In this document: piece by piece, positions 26,843-36,683 of the stretch
Position numbering within the stretch: position 1 is the first letter of the stretch
Layout of the letters: each line of letters opens with the position of its first letter
Assembly: GCF_002844535.1 (NCBI RefSeq)
Contig: NZ_PJNH01000003.1
Location: forward strand, 1 to 64,000
DNA length: 64,000 bases
From: Halalkalibacillus sediminis
GTDB lineage: Bacteria; Bacillota; Bacilli; Bacillales; Alkalibacillaceae
Direction of reading: 5' to 3'
Made by a program: the position numbers and the translations under genes
Notes under the pieces: generated by a model
Database searches by the model: none
What the model was told of the DNA's origin: nothing
Seen by the model: only the letters and a program-made list of their open reading frames with translations

Positions 26843-28639
26843 ATGACACAAACAACTTACCCACAAGTATGGGATTTAGATGTATTTTTCAAAGGTGGAA
26901 GTGAATCAAAAGAATTGCGTAACCACCTAGAGAAAGTTAAAAATCGATTAGATGAATTTGCGAAGAAACTACAATCATTTGAAACACCTACATCCAGTAG
27001 CCAAGCTGGTGAAATCGCAGACCTGATCGAAGAAGGATCCGATATCTCACTACATATTCGCCAGTCTGGAGCTTTCATCAGTTGTCTAGAAGCCCAGGAC
27101 ATGAAAGATAAAAAAGCTAGCGCTTTAAGAAGTGAAGTGACCGAATTATCAGCTACCTATGGCGCTGCATTTAATGCATTCCAACAAAAGCTTGCTCAGA
27201 CAGAAGAGAATGTATGGAAAGACTTGCTTAATGATGAACGTTTAAAAGAGTGGGATTTTGTGCTAAACGAGTGGCGCAATAAAGCTCAAGAGCAGTTATC
27301 TGAAGATGAGGAATCATTGATCTCTGCCCTTTCGGTAGATGGTTATCATGCTTGGGGCCAAATGTATAACACGATTGTTGGAAAGATGACAGTCAATGTA
27401 ACTGTTGATGGAGAAGAAAAAGAATTATCTGTCGGACAGGCTAACAATTTATTGTCCCACGATGACCCTGAAGTACGTAAAGATGTCTATGAAAAATTAG
27501 AAGCTGCTTGGAAGGATCAAGAAGATCTATTTGCCAATACACTCAATCATTTAGCTGGCTTCCGCTTGAACGTATACAAAAAGCGTGGCTGGGAGAATGT
27601 TTTGAAAGAGCCTTTGGACATCAACCGTATGGAACAAAAGACTTTAGATGCTATGTGGGGGGCCATTTCGAAGCATAAAGATCCATTCGCTAAATTCTTG
27701 AATCGCAAAGCTCAGTTGCTCGGTAAAGAAAAGTTGGAATGGTATGACCTCGGGGCTTCCACCCAATCGAATAAAGAGAAATTATCATATGATGAAGGAG
27801 CTCAATTCATCTTGAAGCATTTCGAGAAATTCAGCCCGGAAATGGCGAAGTTTTCGAAGCGTGCTTTCGAAGAAGGTTGGATTGAAGCTGAAGATCGTTC
27901 TGGAAAACGCCCTGGTGGATTCTGTACTGGTTTCCCATTAGACGAACAATCCCGAATTTTCATGACTTACAGTGGATCGATGTCTAATGTAGCGACATTA
28001 GCTCACGAATTAGGTCACGCATTCCACTCGCATGCTTTAAAAACGGTTCATCCTTTGAATCGCCGTTATGCGATGAATGTTGCTGAAACAGCATCAACTT
28101 TCGCTGAAATGATTGTTGCCGATGCATCTGTCAAAGAAGCATCATCTGAGAAAGATAAGATTGCTTTATTAGAAGATAAAATCCAACGAAGTGTTGCATT
28201 CTTCATGAATATCCATTCTCGTTTCTTATTCGAGACACGTTTCTATGAAGAGCGCAAAAATGGCTTTGTTCCAGCAGAGCGTCTGAACGAATTGACTGAC
28301 GAAGCACAGCGTGAAGCATACAAAGGTGCGGTACAATCGACTAGCCCTAGTTATTGGTCGAACAAACTGCATTTCCATATAACTGGTGTACCATTCTACA
28401 ACTTCCCGTACACATTCGGGTACCTTTTCTCGCTAAGTATTTATGCAAAAGCTTTAGAGGAAGGTACTGATTATGAGGAACAATACATCGCACTTCTTAG
28501 GGACACAGCTACAATGTCTGTTGAAGATCTAGCGATGAAGCACCTAGGAGAAGACATCACTCAAGAAGCATTCTGGGAAAAAGGAATCGAACTTTGCAAA
28601 AGTGATGTCGATGAATATTTATCACTCACTGATAAATAA
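26843..28639 (+). CDS. pepF: M3-family oligoendopeptidase (PepF/YjbG type)
   Basis: 598 residues, full length. The M3 zinc-protease signature HELGHAFHSH is at about residues 388-397, with the downstream glutamate in NVAETASTFAEM. N-terminal helical lid typical of oligoendopeptidase F. Cytoplasmic enzyme that degrades short peptides. AGGAGG is present before the ATG. Confidence 0.94.
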   Translation: MTQTTYPQVWDLDVFFKGGSESKELRNHLEKVKNRLDEFAKKLQSFETPTSSSQAGEIADLIEEGSDISLHIRQSGAFISCLEAQDMKDKKASALRSEVTELSATYGAAFNAFQQKLAQTEENVWKDLLNDERLKEWDFVLNEWRNKAQEQLSEDEESLISALSVDGYHAWGQMYNTIVGKMTVNVTVDGEEKELSVGQANNLLSHDDPEVRKDVYEKLEAAWKDQEDLFANTLNHLAGFRLNVYKKRGWENVLKEPLDINRMEQKTLDAMWGAISKHKDPFAKFLNRKAQLLGKEKLEWYDLGASTQSNKEKLSYDEGAQFILKHFEKFSPEMAKFSKRAFEEGWIEAEDRSGKRPGGFCTGFPLDEQSRIFMTYSGSMSNVATLAHELGHAFHSHALKTVHPLNRRYAMNVAETASTFAEMIVADASVKEASSEKDKIALLEDKIQRSVAFFMNIHSRFLFETRFYEERKNGFVPAERLNELTDEAQREAYKGAVQSTSPSYWSNKLHFHITGVPFYNFPYTFGYLFSLSIYAKALEEGTDYEEQYIALLRDTATMSVEDLAMKHLGEDITQEAFWEKGIELCKSDVDEYLSLTDK

Positions 28640-28640
28640 T

Positions 28641-28784
28641 AAAAGCGTAAGCGTCCGGTTATCAACGTATCAATTGGAGAAGAGAAACAAGAAATATAGG
28701 AACCACCGTGAGTGTGCGAACGGATGTTGACTTATTGATGGATTCTCTTTGAAATTGACTAGTTGATGGGCGCTGCAGCTAGAC
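28641..28784. repeat. 144-bp MITE-like repeat, copy 2
   Basis: Same length and orientation as 11731-11874, about 86% identical with no gaps. Starts two bases after the pepF stop. A weak open frame on the minus strand inside it is considered spurious. Confidence 0.75.
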
Positions 28785-28837
28785 AGTATAAAATTACTTG
28801 TTACTTGCTTACCCCCATAAGCAAAGATAATAGATAT

Positions 28838-28872
28838 AACGCCCGAGGATGTCTGTCCCTCGGGCGTTTTTA
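28838..28872 (+). terminator. Terminator between pepF and the GNAT gene
   Basis: 11-bp GC-rich arms (28838-28848, 28858-28868) and a short T run on the plus strand; probably serves both convergent genes. Confidence 0.8.
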
Positions 28873-28881
28873 TGTTCAATA

Positions 28882-29382
28882 TCATGGATTCAATTTCTTT
28901 TCGTAATAACAGTAATTGGTCTCGTGTCCTCCAATAGCAGCAGTTTGCACTAGGTTATACCCTGATTTGATAAATAACTTTTGGGCTGAGGGATTATGTT
29001 CGTTGGTATCGGTACAAATATAATAAACTCCGTTGTCCATCGCCACTTTTTCTGCGAATTGATAAAATTGATGACCAATTCCTTCATTTTGGGCTAAAGG
29101 ATCAACTGCTAACCTCTTCAGACAGTAGTAGGGTTCGTCATACGTCCAGGGAATTTCTTCGTACTCATGGTGCCCTTGATCACTTATACAGATAACTCCA
29201 CGTATACTTCCATCACTATCGAATACGTATAACCTACCGTTATGTAAATCTTCTTCATAATGTTTAACCGTCGGGTAATGCTCATCCCATTGCTCAATAC
29301 CTTCTTGTTTCATCTTCAATTTAACTCGCTCGATCATTTCTCCGATCGCCTGCAAGTCAGTTCTCGTCGCTGCTCTGATCAT
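28882..29382 (-). CDS. GNAT family N-acetyltransferase
   Basis: 166 residues from ATG 29382, eight bases after GAGG; an in-frame GTG at 29391 is inside the site. GNAT motif A is visible as LKRLAVDPLAQNEGIGHQF (the Q/R-x-x-G-x-G/A loop is QNEGIG) and motif B as HNPSAQKLFIKSGY. Acetyl acceptor unknown. Divergent from cadC. Confidence 0.9.
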   Translation of the reverse strand: MIRAATRTDLQAIGEMIERVKLKMKQEGIEQWDEHYPTVKHYEEDLHNGRLYVFDSDGSIRGVICISDQGHHEYEEIPWTYDEPYYCLKRLAVDPLAQNEGIGHQFYQFAEKVAMDNGVYYICTDTNEHNPSAQKLFIKSGYNLVQTAAIGGHETNYCYYEKKLNP

Positions 29383-29433
29383 CTTTGTCACCTCGTAAAA
29401 AGTTTAATCAAAAAAAATGGTTTAATCAATCGG

Positions 29434-29483
29434 TTGACATTCAAATCATCATTTGAATATAATACAATCAAACGATCATTTGA
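29434..29483 (+). promoter_or_regulatory. cadCA promoter with two CadC-type operators
   Basis: Perfect -35 TTGACA (29434-29439) and -10 TATAAT (29458-29463), spacing 18. The spacer is filled by the inverted repeat TCAAATCATCATTTGA (29441-29456), and a second one, TCAAACGATCATTTGA (29468-29483), covers the start point. Both fit the TCAAA-N6-TTTGA form of known CadC/SmtB-ArsR operators. Confidence 0.88.
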
Positions 29484-29502
29484 ATGAAATGAGGTAAACT
29501 CA

Positions 29503-29859
29503 ATGAAATTACCGAATTGTACATCAGAAGTAAGCGAAGAATCACTTCAACATATATATAAAGAACTAGCATCGGTACCCACAGAAAGTGTAGCAAAGCT
29601 GTTCAAGGTTTTATCTGACGAAACAAGAGTAAAAATCGCCCATGCATTAACAATTGAAAAGGAACTGTGTGTCTGCGATGTCGCTGCCATCACTGAAACG
29701 ACAGTGGCATCAACTTCTCACCATTTAAGAACACTAAAGAAACACGGTTTAGCAAAGGTACGTCGTAAAGGTAAAAATGTTTATTATTCCCTCGACGACC
29801 ACCATGTCCATGATCTGATTAAAATCGCAGTCGAACACCAGGAAGAATTGGAGGAATAA
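29503..29859 (+). CDS. cadC: CadC-like metal-responsive ArsR-family repressor
   Basis: 118 residues, winged helix-turn-helix. Metal-site cysteines of the CadC type are present: Cys6 in the N-terminal arm, and Cys56 and Cys58 in ELCVCDVA. The recognition helix is in VASTSHHLRTLKKHGLAKV and the wing in RRKGKNVYYSL. CadC leaves its operator on binding Cd, Pb or Zn. The gene ends three bases before cadA, and both operators lie just upstream. Confidence 0.93.
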   Translation: MKLPNCTSEVSEESLQHIYKELASVPTESVAKLFKVLSDETRVKIAHALTIEKELCVCDVAAITETTVASTSHHLRTLKKHGLAKVRRKGKNVYYSLDDHHVHDLIKIAVEHQEELEE

Positions 29860-29861
29860 CA

Positions 29862-31970
29862 TTGGCTAAAGAAACTTATTATGTACAAGGAATGTCATGC
29901 ACTTCATGTGCTCAAACGTTTGAAAATAACGTCAAAAATTTAAAGACAGTTGAAAATGCCGATGTTAACTTCGGCGCTTCTAAAATAACAGTACACGGCT
30001 CTGCCTCTATTGAGGAACTGGAGAAAGCTGGAGCCTTCGAAAACCTACAAGTTTCCACTCAATTGAGCGAGAAAGAAGCAATGAATATTCACTCGATCCT
30101 ACGTGACCACTGGAATGTCCTTACTTCATTCCTTCTGCTATTGGTTGGCTTAGTGGGATTCTTTACATTGGGTGATGAACATCCGCTGACGATAGGAACT
30201 TTTTTAGCTGCAATCGTAATTGGTGGATATGACCTATTGATTGCAGGAGCCAAGAACCTAGTGAAGCTCAGGTTCGATATGAAAACATTGATGACCATTG
30301 CCGTGATCGGTGCAATTATAATTGGCGAATGGGTAGAAGCATCGATTGTCGTCATTTTATTCGCAATTAGTGAAGCATTAGAAAAATTTTCGATGGACCA
30401 AGCAAGATCTTCTATTCAATCACTGATTAAGTTGGCTCCGAATGAGGCGACGGTCCGCCGTGGTGGAGAGGAATTCGTAGTCAATGTCGATGATTTACAA
30501 AAAGACGATATCGTTCTCGTCAAACCTGGAGAAAAGCTACCGATTGACGGAAAGATAGAATCGGGAGAATCGTCTATAAACCAGGCTGCGATTACTGGTG
30601 AATCGATGCCTATTCATAAGAAGGTCGATGACAATGTTTTCGCAGGTACGTTGAACGAAGAAGGATTCCTTGAAGTACGTGTCACCAAACTCGTCAAAGA
30701 CACGACGCTTGCTAAGATCATCCACATGGTTGAGGAAGCACAGAACGATAAAGCGCCAGCTCAACAATTCGTTGACCGTTTTGCAAAATACTATACTCCT
30801 TTCATTATGTTAGTAGCACTTGCTGTGGCAACTTTACCACCTCTTTTTCTATCAAGTGGATATGAACTGTGGATCTACCAAGGGCTTGCCGTTCTTGTGG
30901 TAGGTTGCCCATGTGCACTCGTCATATCAACACCTGTAGCAATTGTCACAGCGATTGGTAGCGCTGCTCGAAACGGGGTTCTGATCAAAGGTGGAGCCTA
31001 TTTAGAAACTTTAGGAAAGGTCAAAGCGATCGCTTTCGACAAAACAGGAACAATCACTCGAGGCGAGCCTGTCGTGCAACAAGTAGAATGGGTGGATTCA
31101 GCTGTAAATCAATCAGATCTTCTCACTGCAGCTTATGAGTTGGAGAAACGTTCACAGCATCCATTAGCTCAATCAATCATGCGTTACGTAGATTCAGAGA
31201 TAGAGCGATCACAATCACTTCCTGTTGAAAATTTTCATTCTACGACAGGAAAAGGAATAGCCGGTCGTATCGGAAACAACCACTATAAAGTTGGCAGCCC
31301 AAGTATGTATGAGAATTTATCTGCCGAAATCACAACTCAAATTGACCAAATGAGAATGTCCGGTCAGACGGTCATTCTGCTTGCCAAAAATGATGAAGTT
31401 AAAGCATTATTCGGAATTGCTGATGAAATCAGGGAACATTCTCCTAAGGTCATCGAGCAACTGAAAAGACTCGGCGTCAAAGAGTCGATTTTACTGACTG
31501 GGGATCACAACAGAACTGCACAAGCGATCAGTGAAAAAGTCGGGATCAAACGCTATCTAGCCGATTTACTTCCTGACGATAAGCAAGACCAAATAAAGAA
31601 ACTCCAAGAAGAATATGGTGGAGTAGCTATGGTCGGTGATGGCGTGAATGATGCCCCTGCTTTAGCAACTTCTGACGTCGGTATTGCCATGGGAGGAGCT
31701 GGTACTGATACAGCTCTAGAAACTGCAGATATCGCCTTAATGGGTGATGATATCGAGAAACTCCCATTCACTGTTAAACTCAGTCGCCGAGCATTGAACA
31801 TCATTAAACAGAACATCGCTTTCGCATTAGGAATAAAAATAATTGCCCTTCTGTTAGTCGTTCCAGGATGGCTTACTCTATGGATCGCCATTCTAGCAGA
31901 CGTCGGTGCAACACTACTTGTCACATTCAATGGAATGAGATTATTGAAGAACGAACGAAAAGCCAACTAG
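29862..31970 (+). CDS. cadA: Cadmium/zinc/lead-exporting P1B-type ATPase CadA
   Basis: 702 residues. One N-terminal heavy-metal domain with GMSCTSC (Cys13, Cys16), eight membrane helices, the transport motif CPC in GCPCALVIS, phosphorylation motif DKTGT, the HP locus SQHPLA, and hinge motif GDGVNDAPAL: all intact. Start is TTG 29862 behind GGAGG, as no closer ATG exists. Pumps Cd2+, Zn2+ or Pb2+ out at the cost of ATP. Co-transcribed with cadC and followed by a strong terminator. Confidence 0.95.
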   Translation: MAKETYYVQGMSCTSCAQTFENNVKNLKTVENADVNFGASKITVHGSASIEELEKAGAFENLQVSTQLSEKEAMNIHSILRDHWNVLTSFLLLLVGLVGFFTLGDEHPLTIGTFLAAIVIGGYDLLIAGAKNLVKLRFDMKTLMTIAVIGAIIIGEWVEASIVVILFAISEALEKFSMDQARSSIQSLIKLAPNEATVRRGGEEFVVNVDDLQKDDIVLVKPGEKLPIDGKIESGESSINQAAITGESMPIHKKVDDNVFAGTLNEEGFLEVRVTKLVKDTTLAKIIHMVEEAQNDKAPAQQFVDRFAKYYTPFIMLVALAVATLPPLFLSSGYELWIYQGLAVLVVGCPCALVISTPVAIVTAIGSAARNGVLIKGGAYLETLGKVKAIAFDKTGTITRGEPVVQQVEWVDSAVNQSDLLTAAYELEKRSQHPLAQSIMRYVDSEIERSQSLPVENFHSTTGKGIAGRIGNNHYKVGSPSMYENLSAEITTQIDQMRMSGQTVILLAKNDEVKALFGIADEIREHSPKVIEQLKRLGVKESILLTGDHNRTAQAISEKVGIKRYLADLLPDDKQDQIKKLQEEYGGVAMVGDGVNDAPALATSDVGIAMGGAGTDTALETADIALMGDDIEKLPFTVKLSRRALNIIKQNIAFALGIKIIALLLVVPGWLTLWIAILADVGATLLVTFNGMRLLKNERKAN

Positions 31971-31990
31971 ATTGCTAGTTGGCTTTTTTA
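31961..31990 (+). terminator. Terminator of cadCA
   Basis: Perfect 10-bp stem (31961-31970, 31975-31984) with a 4-base loop and TTTTTTA; it overlaps the cadA stop. Confidence 0.9.
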
Positions 31991-32035
31991 TATGGCGCTT
32001 TTATCGTTTAGTGTTGATTTTATCTAGAAAACTTC

Positions 32036-32200
32036 GTATGGAGGAGAAACACGTGAAGCGGAGACGCCTGAGGGATCAGCCAGCGCAGTGCGAAAATCCA
32101 TTTTTCCGAAATTGCAATGGAGTAAAAATTAGTTGAGCGCAAGCCCCTAGGGACGGCTAAAGTCCGTTACGTCCTGTAACGAACGCCGTCATTAAACCAT
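32036..32200. repeat. Possible degenerate Bacillaceae intergenic repeat
   Basis: The 317-base gap 31971-32287 has no gene. It holds a GC-richer tract with GAAGCGGAGACGCCTGAGGG, which resembles an intergenic repeat type common in Bacillus-group genomes, and a perfect inverted repeat CGTTAC/GTAACG (32164-32169, 32175-32180). Only one copy is in this window, so the repeat claim rests on memory of other genomes. Confidence 0.4.
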
Positions 32201-32287
32201 CCAGGTCGTCACAAGCTTCCGCTTTTAAGCGTTTTGACAATATCAACAATGGACTTTAACTGAGACTTTTATATAGTAAAGTTGATT

Positions 32288-33349
32288 TTAGGTCGACATA
32301 ATCTCTTCAATTTGTTCAATCAATATTTTCATTTCAGCATCCGTCCCGATAGAGATGCGAATATACCCATCAATCTTCGGTTGGTTAAAATAACGTACAT
32401 AGATGCCACGTTCCTTCAAGCTCTCATATAAAATTCTCGCGGTCGTTCTGGCAGGCTTCACAAATAGAAAATTCGACTTTGAATCTGTCATATTGAAACC
32501 TAGTGAACGTAATTCTCCAGAAGCCCATTCACGCGTCTGAATTACTTGGTTAATAATATGAGAATAGTATGTCTCATCCTCTAAAGCCGCTTCTGCTCCT
32601 GCTAATGACACACGATTGATCGTATAAGAATTGAATGAATTCTTGATTCTCTCCAATCCTTCAATTAGATCCTCATGCCCGACCGCATAGCCTAAACGGA
32701 TTCCAGCGAGTGCATGTGATTTAGACAATGTTCGTGTAACGAGTAAATTGGGGTATGCTTTAGTTAATTTTACTGCTGTTTCAGTTCCAAACTCCACATA
32801 AGCCTCATCAACAATCACGACTTGATTTCGGTTGTTTTGGAGGATGCGTTCGATATCATCCAATGCCATAGCGACCCCGGTAGGTGCGTTCGGATTAGGA
32901 AAAATCACGCCACCAACTGAATCATATAGACCTTCTACATCGATTGAAAGATCAGCATTCAAAGGAACCTTTTGAAAAGAGATATCATAAAGGTTCGAAT
33001 ATACTGGGTAGAAGCTATAAGTTATCTCTGGAAACTTGATGGTTTCGTTCGGTTCGAAAAAAGCTTGGAACACAAATGCCAATACTTCATCAGAGCCATT
33101 TCCGACAAATACGTTAGAAGGTGCTACTCCTTCCCGATTCGCGATTTTTCTTTTCAAATCACTAACCGTCGGAGTCGGATAACGCCTCAAATCATCGTTA
33201 ATAGCCCCATGCATTGCTTCAAGTGTCTTTTGGGAAGGTGGATAAGGGTTTTCGTTCGTATTCAGTTTGATGACATCTGTTTGTTCTGGCTGCTCTCCAG
33301 GTACATAAGGCTTCGCTTCTTTTACCTTTCTACTCCAGAATTTGCTCAT
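32288..33349 (-). CDS. hisC: Histidinol-phosphate aminotransferase
   Basis: 353-residue class I/II PLP aminotransferase. The PLP lysine is in RTLSKSHALAGIRLGY; the N-terminal NTNENPYPPS and FPNPNAPTGV segments are typical of HisC. Catalyses the transamination of imidazole-acetol phosphate. Last gene of the his operon, two bases after hisIE. In many bacilli hisC sits with aro/tyrA genes, so its position here closes a gap in the pathway. Confidence 0.95.
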   Translation of the reverse strand: MSKFWSRKVKEAKPYVPGEQPEQTDVIKLNTNENPYPPSQKTLEAMHGAINDDLRRYPTPTVSDLKRKIANREGVAPSNVFVGNGSDEVLAFVFQAFFEPNETIKFPEITYSFYPVYSNLYDISFQKVPLNADLSIDVEGLYDSVGGVIFPNPNAPTGVAMALDDIERILQNNRNQVVIVDEAYVEFGTETAVKLTKAYPNLLVTRTLSKSHALAGIRLGYAVGHEDLIEGLERIKNSFNSYTINRVSLAGAEAALEDETYYSHIINQVIQTREWASGELRSLGFNMTDSKSNFLFVKPARTTARILYESLKERGIYVRYFNQPKIDGYIRISIGTDAEMKILIEQIEEIMST

Positions 33350-33351
33350 CC

Positions 33352-33987
33352 TTACCTCTCCCTCATTCGTTCAGTCAATACCTCTTTTACGCGTTCGATC
33401 GGCATATCTTTTTCAGCTAATAAAACAAGGACGTGATAAACGAGATCAGAAATTTCCATCGCTAGATTTTCATTATCATCATTCTTCGCTCCGATAATGA
33501 TTTCACTGGATTCCTCGCCAATTTTTTTCAAGATTTTATCGACGCCTTCATCAAATAAGTAGTTCGTATAAGAACCCTCTTTCGGATTTTCCTTCCGGTT
33601 TAAAATCGACTGATAGACATCATGGATAATTTCTCTACGATAATCCAACGAGTCATCGTTCAAATCTATATCTCTATAAAAGCAACTACGCGCTCCTGTA
33701 TGACAAGCAGCTCCTACTTGTTCAACCTGTAAAAGAACAGTATCTTCATCGCAATCATAAGACATATTTTTCACATATTGATAGTTTCCAGAGGTCGCCC
33801 CTTTATTCCAGAGCTCTTTTCGAGAACGACTATAAAACCATGTAGTCTTCGTATCGATTGTCTTTTGAAGCGATTCTTCATTCATGTAGGCTAGCATCAG
33901 CACCTCACCCGTGCGAGCATCTTGGACAATCGCTGGAAGAAGACCTTGTTCGTCAAATTTGAATTCGATATTTTCCATCTTGTTCAC
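33352..33987 (-). CDS. hisI: Bifunctional phosphoribosyl-AMP cyclohydrolase/phosphoribosyl-ATP pyrophosphatase
   Basis: 211 residues with two fused domains: HisI cyclohydrolase (1-110, with zinc/metal motif [15 protein letters not shown] and [11 protein letters not shown]) and HisE pyrophosphohydrolase (about 115-205, with [12 protein letters not shown]). The start overlaps hisF by four bases. Catalyses steps 2 and 3 of histidine synthesis. Confidence 0.96.
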   Translation of the reverse strand: MNKMENIEFKFDEQGLLPAIVQDARTGEVLMLAYMNEESLQKTIDTKTTWFYSRSRKELWNKGATSGNYQYVKNMSYDCDEDTVLLQVEQVGAACHTGARSCFYRDIDLNDDSLDYRREIIHDVYQSILNRKENPKEGSYTNYLFDEGVDKILKKIGEESSEIIIGAKNDDNENLAMEISDLVYHVLVLLAEKDMPIERVKEVLTERMRER

Positions 33988-34742
33988 CCTAACCTGATTG
34001 GTAAATTTTCTTCGTATAAGTATGTTTTTAAATCTTTGATTTCTATTTCCCCGAAGTGAAAAACAGAAGCAGCCAGTGCAGCATCGGCTTTCCCCTCTTT
34101 CAGAACTTGTGAGAAGTGCTCTTTCTTACCTGCTCCGCCCGAAGCTACAACAGGGACACGAACGCGTTCAGCTACCCGACTCATGAGATTCACTTCGTAG
34201 CCTTCTTTCACTCCATCTGTATCCATCACGTTCAGTACGATTTCTCCGGCACCGCGGGCTACACCTTCATCAATCCAGTCCCAAAGTTTCTTGCCTGTGT
34301 TTTCACGGCCACCTTTAACAAAAACGAACCAGTCACCGTCTTCCTTTTTTACATCGATTGATAACACGACGCACTGGCTACCAAAGCGTTCGGCCGCTTC
34401 ATTGATCAATTGCGGATTCGAAACGGCTGCACTATTCACCGAAACTTTATCAGCTCCTGCGTTTAGGACACTTCTGAAATCTTCGACTGTTCGGATTCCG
34501 CCGCCAACTGTAAAGGGAATGTGTACCTCTTCACCTACCCTTTCAACGACGTCTAGGAAAATGTTTCTCTTTTCATGAGAAGCAGTTATATCATAGAAGA
34601 CGAGCTCATCCGCGCCAAGTTCACTATATTTTTTCCCTAATGCAACAGGGTCGTCCACGTCTTTGATGTCCTTGAATTTCGTGCCTTTGACGACGCGACC
34701 ATCGCGCACATCTAAACACGGAATAATTCTTTTCGCTAGCAT
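33984..34742 (-). CDS. hisF: Imidazole glycerol phosphate synthase, cyclase subunit
   Basis: 252-residue half-barrel-duplicated TIM barrel. Catalytic Asp11 lies in [15 protein letters not shown] and the second phosphate site in [11 protein letters not shown]. Works with HisH to make IGP and AICAR. Coupled to hisI (four-base overlap) and three bases behind hisA. Confidence 0.97.
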   Translation of the reverse strand: MLAKRIIPCLDVRDGRVVKGTKFKDIKDVDDPVALGKKYSELGADELVFYDITASHEKRNIFLDVVERVGEEVHIPFTVGGGIRTVEDFRSVLNAGADKVSVNSAAVSNPQLINEAAERFGSQCVVLSIDVKKEDGDWFVFVKGGRENTGKKLWDWIDEGVARGAGEIVLNVMDTDGVKEGYEVNLMSRVAERVRVPVVASGGAGKKEHFSQVLKEGKADAALAASVFHFGEIEIKDLKTYLYEENLPIRLG

Positions 34743-34744
34743 GA

Positions 34745-35449
34745 CTACTCCTCCATTACTTTCTTCAAATCAACTTTACCTTCGTAGATCGCTTTACCAA
34801 CGATTGCACCATAAATATTCATTTCTCTTAACTGTTCAATATCTTCCTCGGAAGACACTCCACCAGATGCAATCACCTGAATATCATTTACAGAATCGAT
34901 CCGCTTCAGTTCTTCAAAGTTCGGTCCTTGAAGCATGCCGTCTTTAGAAATATCAGTGTATACGATCGTTGCAACGCCTACTTGGTCTAACGTTTTCAAG
35001 AAATCGACAGCATCTACTTCTGAAGTCTCGATCCATCCATCCGTTGCTACATAACCATTTCGTGCATCTATTGAAACTACGACCTGGTCACCATATTGAT
35101 TCACAGCTTCTTTTAAAAAATCAGGATCTTTGACGGCTGCAGTACCTAATATCACTCGCGAGACTCCGATATTCAGCAATTGTTCGATTCTTTCGATCGA
35201 GCGAACACCCCCACCTACTTGCACAGGAAGCCTAGTCTGCTTAACGATTTCTTTTATGATAGTAAGATTATTCGAAGGGTCACCTTTTGCGGCATCAAGG
35301 TCAACTAGATGCAAATACTCCGCACCTTCTTCTTTCCACTTTTGAGCCATATGAACGGGGTTACCGTAATCCGTCTGCTGGTTGTAATCTCCTTGGATCA
35401 GGCGGACGCATTGTTGATCTCTGATATCTATTGCTGGATATATATTCAT
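34745..35449 (-). CDS. hisA: Phosphoribosylformimino-AICAR ribotide isomerase
   Basis: 234-residue TIM barrel paralogous to HisF. Catalytic Asp8 in [18 protein letters not shown] and the phosphate loop [11 protein letters not shown]. Step 4 of histidine synthesis. Overlaps hisH by four bases. Confidence 0.97.
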   Translation of the reverse strand: MNIYPAIDIRDQQCVRLIQGDYNQQTDYGNPVHMAQKWKEEGAEYLHLVDLDAAKGDPSNNLTIIKEIVKQTRLPVQVGGGVRSIERIEQLLNIGVSRVILGTAAVKDPDFLKEAVNQYGDQVVVSIDARNGYVATDGWIETSEVDAVDFLKTLDQVGVATIVYTDISKDGMLQGPNFEELKRIDSVNDIQVIASGGVSSEEDIEQLREMNIYGAIVGKAIYEGKVDLKKVMEE

Positions 35450-36060
35450 GAAACGATCCCTCCGAAATTCTTCAGTAGCTGCATGCCTGTATTCGAACTT
35501 TTTTCTGGGTGAAATTGCATACCTGTAACGTTCTCTCTCTTTACTGCAGATGTAAAAGTCTCACCGTAAGTTGTAGTGAAAAGGACATCTTTATCATCTG
35601 CTGGTCTAGCGTAAAGAGAATGGACGAAATACACATATTCCCCTTCGCCGATTTGCTTTTGTATCGGGTCACTCTCAAAGTGTCCATTGAGTTCTAACTG
35701 ATTCCAACCCATATGTGGAACCTTAACTGCTCCTTCAAAAGGCACGATTTCACCAGGAATTAATCCCAATCCTTCGTGCTCCCCGTACTCGTAACTTTTC
35801 TCGAACAGCAATTGCATACCGAGGCAAATCCCTAATAAGGGTTTTCCTGCTTCAGCTTGTTGGATGATCTTATGATCGAATCCACTTTCTCTCAACCTTT
35901 TCATCGCTTCACCAAAAGCCCCCACGCCGGGTAGGATGATACCTTCAGCTTCCTCCAAGTCGGAAGGTTGATCGGTGATACGTGAAGATATGCCGATGGT
36001 TTTAAGTGCGTGCTGTACATTTTTTAAATTTCCTGCTCCGTAATCTATAATTGCAATCAT
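35446..36060 (-). CDS. hisH: Imidazole glycerol phosphate synthase, glutaminase subunit
   Basis: 204-residue class I glutamine amidotransferase. The nucleophile is in GICLGMQLLFE (Cys about 78) and the His/Glu pair in MQFHPEKSS near residue 186. Supplies ammonia to HisF. Sits between hisB and hisA in the operon. Confidence 0.97.
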   Translation of the reverse strand: MIAIIDYGAGNLKNVQHALKTIGISSRITDQPSDLEEAEGIILPGVGAFGEAMKRLRESGFDHKIIQQAEAGKPLLGICLGMQLLFEKSYEYGEHEGLGLIPGEIVPFEGAVKVPHMGWNQLELNGHFESDPIQKQIGEGEYVYFVHSLYARPADDKDVLFTTTYGETFTSAVKRENVTGMQFHPEKSSNTGMQLLKNFGGIVS

Positions 36061-36078
36061 TGACTTGCACTCCTACTA

Positions 36079-36666
36079 TTATAAAGTCCCTTTCGTCGAG
36101 GGCACATCTCCGTTTGCATCGATAATTGTTGCCGCTTCATTCAACACACGACCAAACCCTTTGAAAATCGATTCGATAATGTGATGAGTATTGCTCCCGT
36201 GGAAGAGTTTGATATGAAGGGTGACTCCTGCTTGATTAACAAACGCTCTGAAGAACTCTTCAACAAGCTCAGTATCGAATGACCCGACTGAATCTTTCAT
36301 CCCTTCTACATCAAATACAAGGAAAGGTCTTCCCGAAATATCAGCTGAGACAAGGCTTAATGATTCGTCCATCGGTGTGAAGTCAGAGGCATAACGCTTG
36401 ATGCCCTTTTTATCACCTAGAGCTTCACGAAATGCTTGTCCTAAAACGATTCCCACATCTTCTACTGTGTGATGGCTATCTACCTGCAAGTCACCATTTG
36501 CATCCACCTTCAAACCGAATTTACCGTGTGATGCGAAGAGGGTCAGCATATGGTCAAAGAACCCTACTCCCGTTTCAATCGAATCATCTGCTTTCTTTTG
36601 ATCCAAGTTCAGTGTCAAATCGATGTTCGTTTCACTAGTTTTTCTCTTAATGGCTGCTTCACGCAT
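36079..36666 (-). CDS. hisB: Imidazoleglycerol-phosphate dehydratase
   Basis: 195 residues from ATG 36666, eight bases after GAGGAG and matching the normal family length. The frame could start at 36687 with an ATGA overlap with hisD, adding seven residues. The two HHxxED-type metal motifs are present: [11 protein letters not shown] and NTHHIIES, with FFDHML near the start. It lacks a phosphatase domain; that step is done by HisJ. Confidence 0.95.
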   Translation of the reverse strand: MREAAIKRKTSETNIDLTLNLDQKKADDSIETGVGFFDHMLTLFASHGKFGLKVDANGDLQVDSHHTVEDVGIVLGQAFREALGDKKGIKRYASDFTPMDESLSLVSADISGRPFLVFDVEGMKDSVGSFDTELVEEFFRAFVNQAGVTLHIKLFHGSNTHHIIESIFKGFGRVLNEAATIIDANGDVPSTKGTL

Positions 36667-36683
36667 ACTCTCACTCCTCTTCT

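Noticed and set aside
28670-28885. Open frame of 71 codons on the minus strand
   Set aside because: It lies inside MITE-like copy 2 and the pepF terminator, has no ribosome-binding site and is not preserved in copy 1.
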